A DNA stretch of 9,135 nt, taken from contig CAZNYN010000063.1 of the NCBI GenBank assembly GCA_964577295.1, forward strand, positions 1 through 9,135, given 5' to 3'. Both the position numbers and the translations under genes were made by a program. The DNA is from CAZNYN01 sp964577295 (GTDB lineage Bacteria; Synergistota; Synergistia; Synergistales; Synergistaceae). The notes under the pieces are model-generated. The model ran no database searches, was not told the DNA's origin, and saw nothing but the letters and a program-made list of their open reading frames with translations. Positions 1-4,045 of this stretch are shown here, piece after piece. Within the stretch, counting starts at the first letter, position 1. Each line of letters begins with the position of its first letter.

Positions 1-97
1 AATGTTGCGAAGTTCTAAATCTGAATTTATCACTATACCTGTGCCTTTGAAGGGCAAAAGCAAACACAGCGCCCTAAGTCTTGGTTTGGCCTTCTAA

Positions 98-113
98 TCG
101 TCTCCCCGCAACG
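98..113 (-). repeat. Hairpin repeat element, partial, cut by the gap
   Basis: This is the first half of a reverse-orientation element: TCGTCTC followed by the stem arm CCCCGCA, then ACG and the N run. It is identical to 309-324, so the missing half probably resembles 325-346. Confidence 0.7.
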
Positions 114-213
114 NNNNNNNNNNNNNNNNNNNNNNNNNNNNNNNNNNNNNNNNNNNNNNNNNNNNNNNNNNNNNNNNNNNNNNNNNNNNNNNNNNNNNNN
201 NNNNNNNNNNNNN
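114..213. other. Assembly gap of 100 N inside the repeat array
   Basis: The run is exactly 100 N, a common placeholder length. By alignment with the second repeat unit, the base left of the gap corresponds to 324 and the base right of it to 424. One intact unit would therefore supply 99 bases here (equivalent to 325-423). The real gap could also hold additional whole units. Confidence 0.95.
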
Positions 214-220
214 GGTCAAC

Positions 221-260
221 GCCGCTTTACCCCGCACTAAGGCATTGCGGGGAGACGAGA
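221..260 (+). repeat. Hairpin repeat element, forward copy
   Basis: This 40-bp element has the left flank GCCGCTTTA, the stem arm CCCCGCA (230-236), a 9-base loop CTAAGGCAT, the stem arm TGCGGGG (246-252) and the right flank AGACGAGA. The stem is a perfect 7 bp. It is identical to 431-470. The compact GC-rich palindrome resembles REP-type repeats in form, but I cannot assign it to a known family. Confidence 0.8.
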
Positions 261-308
261 AAGGGCAAGAGCAAACACAGCGCCCTAAGTCTTGGTTTGG
301 CCTTCTAA

Positions 309-346
309 TCGTCTCCCCGCAACGCTTCCGTGCGGGGTTTAGCGGC
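309..346 (-). repeat. Hairpin repeat element, reverse copy
   Basis: Read on the minus strand this has the same design: GCCGCTAAA, CCCCGCA, a 9-base loop CGGAAGCGT, TGCGGGG, AGACGA. The stem bases match the forward copies, but the loop sequence differs while keeping its length. Together with the copy at 381-420 it forms a long inverted pair whose outermost 13 bases (309-321 and 406-418) are perfectly complementary. Confidence 0.8.
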
Positions 347-380
347 TTTGGTTTTGACTTTAATTATTTAAAATCTTAAA

Positions 381-420
381 GCCACTTTACCCCGCACAGA
401 AAATTTGCGGGGAGACGAGA
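381..420 (+). repeat. Hairpin repeat element, forward variant copy
   Basis: Left flank GCCACTTTA, stem CCCCGCA, 9-base loop CAGAAAATT, stem TGCGGGG, right flank AGACGAGA. Compared with 221-260 the stem and right flank are unchanged, the left flank has one change, and the loop differs in most positions. Confidence 0.8.
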
Positions 421-430
421 GTGGGTCAAC

Positions 431-470
431 GCCGCTTTACCCCGCACTAAGGCATTGCGGGGAGACGAGA
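431..470 (+). repeat. Hairpin repeat element, forward copy
   Basis: Identical to 221-260, including its loop CTAAGGCAT. It is the copy nearest to lspA, so on the minus strand its stem-loop would be the first strong hairpin in an lspA read-through transcript. It has no following U tract, so a terminator role is uncertain. Confidence 0.8.
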
Positions 471-513
471 AAGGGCAAAAACATAGTCTGCGTCTCGGTT
501 TTTCTTTCGATCA

Positions 514-557
514 CTTGCCAATTCTTTGCCAACGGTTTGCCAATTGCTTGCCGGCTT
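514..557. repeat. Four-unit 11-bp tandem repeat (TTGCC core)
   Basis: Four consecutive 11-base units start at 514, 525, 536 and 547. Three contain TTGCCAA and the last has TTGCCGG, each followed by a variable tail (TTC, CGG, TTG, CTT). On the minus strand the core reads TTGGCAA. The array lies directly downstream of the lspA stop. An 11-base spacing is close to one helical turn, so the cores would face the same side of the DNA. It is not coding, because 11 is not a multiple of three. Confidence 0.7.
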
Positions 558-561
558 CTCT

Positions 562-996
562 CTATCTCAGTTTCAGCGTGAATATGCTTTGGATGAATGA
601 TATGAATATTAAGATTGCTCCTATTATTAGGGCTGCGTCTGCTATATTCATGCAGAGCCCCTCGGTGAATATCTGTTTTGAGAATGGTACGAAGAGCCAG
701 TCTCTGACGTAGCCCAGGAATATTCTGTCGAAGAGGTTTCCCAGTGCTCCTGCTGCCATCATGGCCGCTCCTGCGGTATTGTATTTGTCAGGTTCGATGA
801 TTTGGAAGAGCAGTATGATGCATGTGATTATTACAACTGTGAAGAGCATGTGCCACATTGGGCTCATTCCTTTAAAGAGCCCGAAGGATATGCCCGTGTT
901 CATTACCGCGCTTCCGTTCAGAACAGCCGCCGATTTTGTCATCAGGTCGAAAATCAATATCAGCAGTGTCAGAATGCCCAATAAGCCCTTTTTCAA
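562..996 (-). CDS. lspA: Signal peptidase II (prolipoprotein signal peptidase)
   Basis: This inner-membrane aspartyl protease removes the signal peptide from prolipoproteins after the lipobox cysteine has been lipidated. The 144-residue product has four hydrophobic segments (about 4-24, 46-66, 73-90 and 119-139). It shows the family motifs: D17 in FDLMTK, NTGISFG at 33-39, GNLFDR at 86-91, and the two catalytic aspartates D99 (in GYVRD) and D120 (in NIAD). The length is slightly short for the family but no motif is missing. The start is a TTG at 994-996. It is the first possible start in this frame and sits 7 bases after AGGAGA on the minus strand. It is the last gene of a probable three-gene operon, 41 bases after the DUF188 gene. 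Confidence in the family is high. Confidence 0.96.
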   Translation of the reverse strand: MKKGLLGILTLLILIFDLMTKSAAVLNGSAVMNTGISFGLFKGMSPMWHMLFTVVIITCIILLFQIIEPDKYNTAGAAMMAAGALGNLFDRIFLGYVRDWLFVPFSKQIFTEGLCMNIADAALIIGAILIFISFIQSIFTLKLR

Positions 997-1003
997 GAAA
1001 TCA

Positions 1004-1009
1004 TCTCCT
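1004..1009 (-). promoter_or_regulatory. Ribosome binding site deciding the TTG start of lspA
   Basis: On the minus strand AGGAGA is followed by seven bases and then TTG. No ATG, GTG or TTG lies upstream in frame before a stop, so this site fixes the start. A nearby ATG (in GATGATTTC) is out of frame and meets a stop after two codons. Confidence 0.8.
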
Positions 1010-1037
1010 GCGGCAGTTTTTGTCTCCGCCGACCATT

Positions 1038-1526
1038 TTACACGGATTTTTCCTCGAAATTAAGGGGCTTTTCGCTTTCTTTAAAGGACGAGATTTGTCT
1101 TGCCGTTATTCTGTCCAGTGTATCGCGGAATTTTTTTTCGTCTTCTTCCGTTCTTTTTGACGGGCCTTTTGTTCTGCCTCCGCCTCTGCGGAATTTTGCC
1201 TTTATTTCGCGCTCTTCAAGCATGAAGTCTATTTTGTCCTGTCTGTATTCCGTTCCGGACGGAGCCATGGCCGCGGCTTTTTTTGCCAATATTACGGCGG
1301 CAAGTCCCCAGTCCTGTGTTATAACTATGTCGCCCGCCTCTGTGATGTTTATTACTTTTATGTCCGCTTCCTGAGATGCGTTTCCGACCGTTATGTGTCT
1401 GTCTGATTCGATATTGTGGTTGAAGCTCGCGACTGTGACTACTTCGATTCCGTTTTTTCTGCCTGTCTTTATGGCGTACTGCAATGCCTCTTTCGGGCAT
1501 GCGTCCGCATCTATTATTATTTTCAT
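1038..1526 (-). CDS. YaiI/YqxD family (DUF188) protein, PIN-like fold
   Basis: The 162-residue protein belongs to the conserved DUF188 family (YaiI of E. coli, YqxD of Bacillus). The family is thought to have a PIN/NYN-like nuclease fold, but its substrate and biological role are not established. Its signatures are visible: the N-terminal IIIDADACP (3-11), GDIVITQD (65-72) supplying further acidic residues, and the basic RRGGGRTKGP stretch (113-122) followed by a charged helix. Length is normal for the family. There is no signal peptide or membrane segment, so it should be cytoplasmic. It starts at an ATG preceded by AGAGG at nine bases, with a closer GGAGA. It lies 37 bases after the GGDEF gene and 41 before lspA, suggesting co-transcription. 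Confidence 0.93.
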   Translation of the reverse strand: MKIIIDADACPKEALQYAIKTGRKNGIEVVTVASFNHNIESDRHITVGNASQEADIKVINITEAGDIVITQDWGLAAVILAKKAAAMAPSGTEYRQDKIDFMLEEREIKAKFRRGGGRTKGPSKRTEEDEKKFRDTLDRITARQISSFKESEKPLNFEEKSV

Positions 1527-1536
1527 TCTCCGTGTC

Positions 1537-1548
1537 CTCTCGCGAGAG
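1537..1548. promoter_or_regulatory. Perfect 12-bp palindrome before the DUF188 gene
   Basis: CTCTCGCGAGAG is a perfect palindrome in the 37-base gap between the GGDEF gene and the DUF188 gene. It overlaps the AGAGG that could serve as ribosome binding site. With no loop bases it is a better candidate for a dimeric protein site than for an RNA hairpin. It may also be chance. Confidence 0.35.
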
Positions 1549-1563
1549 TTATTTTCGTCTGCG

Positions 1564-3930
1564 TTAAAAGTCCGTATGGCTCGGTTTGATGGGGCAGGTG
1601 GCGCTGCCTGCCGCGGTGCTGAAGCAGAAGCTGCCTTTGTTTTCTTTCGCCTTGTAGAGAGCTAAGTCGGAGTTTGAGTACAGCTCGTCAAATGTCGTGC
1701 CGTTTTCGGGATAGAGAGCTATTCCCATGCTCGCAGAGGAGTGAGCGCCCTTCACGATTTCCATTTTCAGCATTTCGGAGAGAGTTTCCGCTCTCCTGCG
1801 CACAATGTCCGATCCCGGGATGTTTTTGAGGAGCAGCATAAATTCGTCTCCGCCGACTCTGCCTATGAGGTCGCCGCTTCGGAGCTGCGATTTGAATATT
1901 TCCGCCGCGCTGATTATAACTTTGTCCCCCGCAATGTGGCCGAAAGTGTCGTTTATTATTTTAAAGTCGTCAAGGTCAACCATTATCAGAGCGTGGTGCG
2001 AGGCCGCTTCATTTTCGAGAGCGAGGCACACCGCATCGGTAAAGGTTTTTCTGTTGAGCACTCCCGTCAGAGAGTCCTGCTTTGACATAGCCTCTATTTC
2101 AAGGCGGCGGCTCTTTTCCTCGTGTATGTCGGTGATTATGATAAATGCTTTTACATCGTCGTTATCGGGATATCTGGCAAGTTTGACGGATATGCGAAGC
2201 CAGCGCCAATTTTCGTCTTTTTCGGTGTAGCCCCTGAAATCAAGAGATTCGTCTCCCGTCTGCCCTATGTAGAAGAGGGCAAGCAGTCTGTTTAAGTCCA
2301 CAAATTTCGCATATTTCTCTCTGTCGTCCTGACATACGTTTATCTCAGTCCACATTTCCGTTATGGTATTAAAATCACAGCAATCGGGGATATCGCAGAA
2401 GCGCAGCCTCATAGAGCCGGTTATTTTGTCCATCACTTTCCTTGTCACGTTGTACTCTATTATCAGAGATTTATCCCGGGGCATTGTTGCTATACTTTGA
2501 GTCCATAGTTCTCCCGCAATCTCACGTTCCCTCTGCTCCGTTATGTCGTGAGATGTTATTACGGCGTGCAGAGGCTCTCCCGCCATGTCAAAAATCAAGG
2601 TGGCATTCATGCGGTGCCACACCTGTTTTCCGCTCGGGGTAATGGCCTTCAATGTCATCGCTTTAGTCGGAGAACCGTCTGCTATCGAGGTGTAAAACTT
2701 TCTAAACTCGTCCGCGCAGTCTTCGGGGATAATTCCGTCTTTGATAAGGGATTCGGGGATATTTCTCATAACTTCGGGCAGTCCCATCTTTGCTGCGGCT
2801 TCCGGTGTCAGCAGCAGTTCCTTAGCCTTTATGTCATAGCGGAATATAACGCTGTCGGAGTGTGCGGCGGCTATTCTGTACTCCTGCTCGTGCAGCATTA
2901 TCTGCTCCTTCTCTTTTTCAATCTTCCTGCGCAGTAAGTTTTCTCTTTTCAGCACATAGACAATATAGATCAGTCCCATGATTAAAACGGCTATAACCAA
3001 AACCATGGCGTACCTTGTGGAGCTGCTTATTTCTTTGTTTATTATAAAGTCGGGCACGGAATTTATCATAAACCAGCCGTTTATGCCTATCGGCACATAG
3101 TATGAGAAGCGTTTTTCGCCATTTATCGTGAAGCTGGCGTGGCTCTCTCTGCCTTTCACCGTATCGCTTACAATATCCGCAAGGGCAGTTTCTTCAAAAC
3201 TCGCTTCGCTCAGCATAGCAAAGATATTTGCTCCATAAGAGCTGCCTTTGCACTTTGTCTTGGAAAGCAGGAAATCTGTGTGAGATGAGCCTATGATGAG
3301 ATAGCCGTGCATGTCGGCAATGTAGGAGTAAGCGCCTCCGCCGAAGGCTTCCGAAACGACCAGATTCTGCATGGCTTTCGCTGAATAGTAGCCGCAGAGT
3401 ACATATTTAACAGAGCCGTTCTTCTCCCTGCATGGGACGGAGATTACTATGTATGCTCTGTCGTCCGCTTTTGATGCCGGTATAAAAGAAATATTTTTTT
3501 CTCCGAACAATGCCCTTTTGAAATATGCTCTTTCCGCGACATTGTATTCATTATTATCTGTTCCGTAAGCGCGTCCATCCGGCATTACTACCGCTATATA
3601 TGCCAAATCCGAGGCTCTGGCGGCGGTTTTTGCCTCTCTTACCAAGGTCTCTTTGCTCATATCGTGTTCTTCTATCTGGGATTTGAGCAGATTAAGAAAC
3701 AGTTCCTGTGTGCGCAGGGAATTTTTAAAAAGCGATACCTGCTCGTATGCGGAATCACGCAATATACCGTCCACGCGTCTAAGTTCAGCGTCCCTTATCT
3801 GGTCAAAGCAGAGCAGAAGGCAGACTGCAATAGCCGCCGTGAAAACCAGCGGTACGACAAGAGGCAGAGGATCCGATTTTACCGCTTTTACGCAGCGTGA
3901 AAAGAATGAAGACGATTTTCCCTTTTTCAT
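1564..3930 (-). CDS. Membrane diguanylate cyclase: dCache, PAS, PAS-like, GGDEF
   Basis: This is a predicted sensor enzyme of 788 residues that makes cyclic di-GMP from two GTP. A membrane segment (about 22-42) is followed by a double-Cache-type extracytoplasmic domain (about 45-300), with the typical NVAERAYFKRALFGEKNIS stretch near 130-148. A second membrane segment is at about 307-327, then a helical linker, a PAS domain (about 348-465) and a second PAS-like domain (about 475-605). The GGDEF domain (about 612-770) has DSLTG at 619, the metal-binding VDLDDFK at 651-657 and an intact GGDEF at 693-697. RSGD at 684-687 fits the RxxD inhibitory site, five residues before the motif, so feedback inhibition by c-di-GMP is expected. 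The second PAS-like domain has a cysteine group (C512, C517, C518, C533). The ATG is preceded by AGGGAG at 7 bases. The ligand is unknown. Confidence 0.94.
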   Translation of the reverse strand: MKKGKSSSFFSRCVKAVKSDPLPLVVPLVFTAAIAVCLLLCFDQIRDAELRRVDGILRDSAYEQVSLFKNSLRTQELFLNLLKSQIEEHDMSKETLVREAKTAARASDLAYIAVVMPDGRAYGTDNNEYNVAERAYFKRALFGEKNISFIPASKADDRAYIVISVPCREKNGSVKYVLCGYYSAKAMQNLVVSEAFGGGAYSYIADMHGYLIIGSSHTDFLLSKTKCKGSSYGANIFAMLSEASFEETALADIVSDTVKGRESHASFTINGEKRFSYYVPIGINGWFMINSVPDFIINKEISSSTRYAMVLVIAVLIMGLIYIVYVLKRENLLRRKIEKEKEQIMLHEQEYRIAAAHSDSVIFRYDIKAKELLLTPEAAAKMGLPEVMRNIPESLIKDGIIPEDCADEFRKFYTSIADGSPTKAMTLKAITPSGKQVWHRMNATLIFDMAGEPLHAVITSHDITEQREREIAGELWTQSIATMPRDKSLIIEYNVTRKVMDKITGSMRLRFCDIPDCCDFNTITEMWTEINVCQDDREKYAKFVDLNRLLALFYIGQTGDESLDFRGYTEKDENWRWLRISVKLARYPDNDDVKAFIIITDIHEEKSRRLEIEAMSKQDSLTGVLNRKTFTDAVCLALENEAASHHALIMVDLDDFKIINDTFGHIAGDKVIISAAEIFKSQLRSGDLIGRVGGDEFMLLLKNIPGSDIVRRRAETLSEMLKMEIVKGAHSSASMGIALYPENGTTFDELYSNSDLALYKAKENKGSFCFSTAAGSATCPIKPSHTDF

Positions 3931-3937
3931 TAATATG

Positions 3938-3943
3938 CTCCCT
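3938..3943 (-). promoter_or_regulatory. Ribosome binding site of the diguanylate cyclase gene
   Basis: AGGGAG on the minus strand lies seven bases before the ATG at 3928-3930. It supports this start, which places lysines before the first membrane segment. Confidence 0.75.
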
Positions 3944-3951
3944 AAAGTACA

Positions 3952-3971
3952 TTGGTAATTTTTATTACCAA
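3952..3971. promoter_or_regulatory. 8+8 bp inverted repeat in the cyclase gene leader
   Basis: TTGGTAAT and ATTACCAA form a perfect 8-bp inverted repeat around TTTT. It lies between the predicted promoter (-10 at 3990-3995) and the ribosome binding site (3938-3943), roughly +12 to +31 of the predicted transcript. That is a usual place for a repressor operator. As RNA it would be an AU-rich hairpin just upstream of the ribosome binding site. It is not a convincing terminator for the upstream gene because the stem is weak and no U run follows. Confidence 0.5.
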
Positions 3972-3989
3972 AGAATGAATCTAAAATAG

Positions 3990-4017
3990 ATTATATCCCT
4001 CTGCCGAAATTGTACAA
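3990..4017 (-). promoter_or_regulatory. Predicted promoter of the cyclase-DUF188-lspA operon
   Basis: Minus-strand -35 TTGTAC (4012-4017), 16-base spacer, -10 TATAAT (3990-3995). The -10 is a consensus match and the -35 matches in its first three bases. The predicted start is near 3983, giving a leader of about 50 bases. The -35 lies inside the 10-bp palindrome ATTGTACAAT (4009-4018), which could be a regulator site. Confidence 0.55.
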
Positions 4018-4045
4018 TAGCAGCCACAAATCATACCTTGCTGTT

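Larger units (their letters stand above)
50..480. repeat. Tandem repeat array, period about 210 bp, about two copies
   Basis: Positions 50-113 match 261-324 over 64 bases with one difference (58 versus 269). Positions 214-270 match 424-480 over 57 bases with one difference (269 versus 479). The offsets are 211 and 210. One unit therefore runs from about 261 to 470, and the earlier copy (50-260) is interrupted by the N gap. Both edges of the array carry AAGGGCAAAA (50-59 and 471-480), whereas the internal junction reads AAGGGCAAGA. Each unit holds one reverse and two forward hairpin elements. Near-identity suggests recent duplication, or more copies collapsed in assembly. Confidence 0.85.
1..561. 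other. Non-coding, repeat-rich stretch downstream of lspA
   Basis: I see no credible gene here. The open frames present either run through the N gap or lie antisense to lspA. Positions 1-49 look unique and I recognise nothing in them. Positions 50-480 are the repeat array, and 514-557 hold an 11-bp tandem repeat. The minus-strand operon ends at the lspA stop (562-564), so this is its 3' flank. I found no canonical terminator with a U tract. The nearest strong hairpin on the minus strand is the repeat element at 440-462, which lacks a U run. Confidence 0.7.

Noticed and set aside
81..308. Open frame running through the N gap
   Set aside because: It exists only because N codons are not read as stops, and the rest lies in non-coding repeat sequence.
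98..470. Possible CRISPR array, from regularly shaped palindromic repeats
   Set aside because: The copies alternate orientation, spacing is irregular, the intervening sequences are themselves repeated rather than unique, and no cas gene is present.
1001..1036. Tiny upstream reading frame (MVGGDKNCRRR) between the DUF188 gene and lspA
   Set aside because: Eleven codons with no ribosome binding site; it merely spans the lspA leader. Translational coupling through it cannot be supported from sequence alone.
455..1160. Several plus-strand open frames opposite lspA and the DUF188 gene
   Set aside because: They are antisense to two well-recognised protein families and show no motifs or signals of their own.
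4019..4045. Terminator after the phosphodiesterase gene
   Set aside because: Only about four pairs (AGCA/TGCT) can form and no U tract follows, so read-through into the cyclase gene remains possible.
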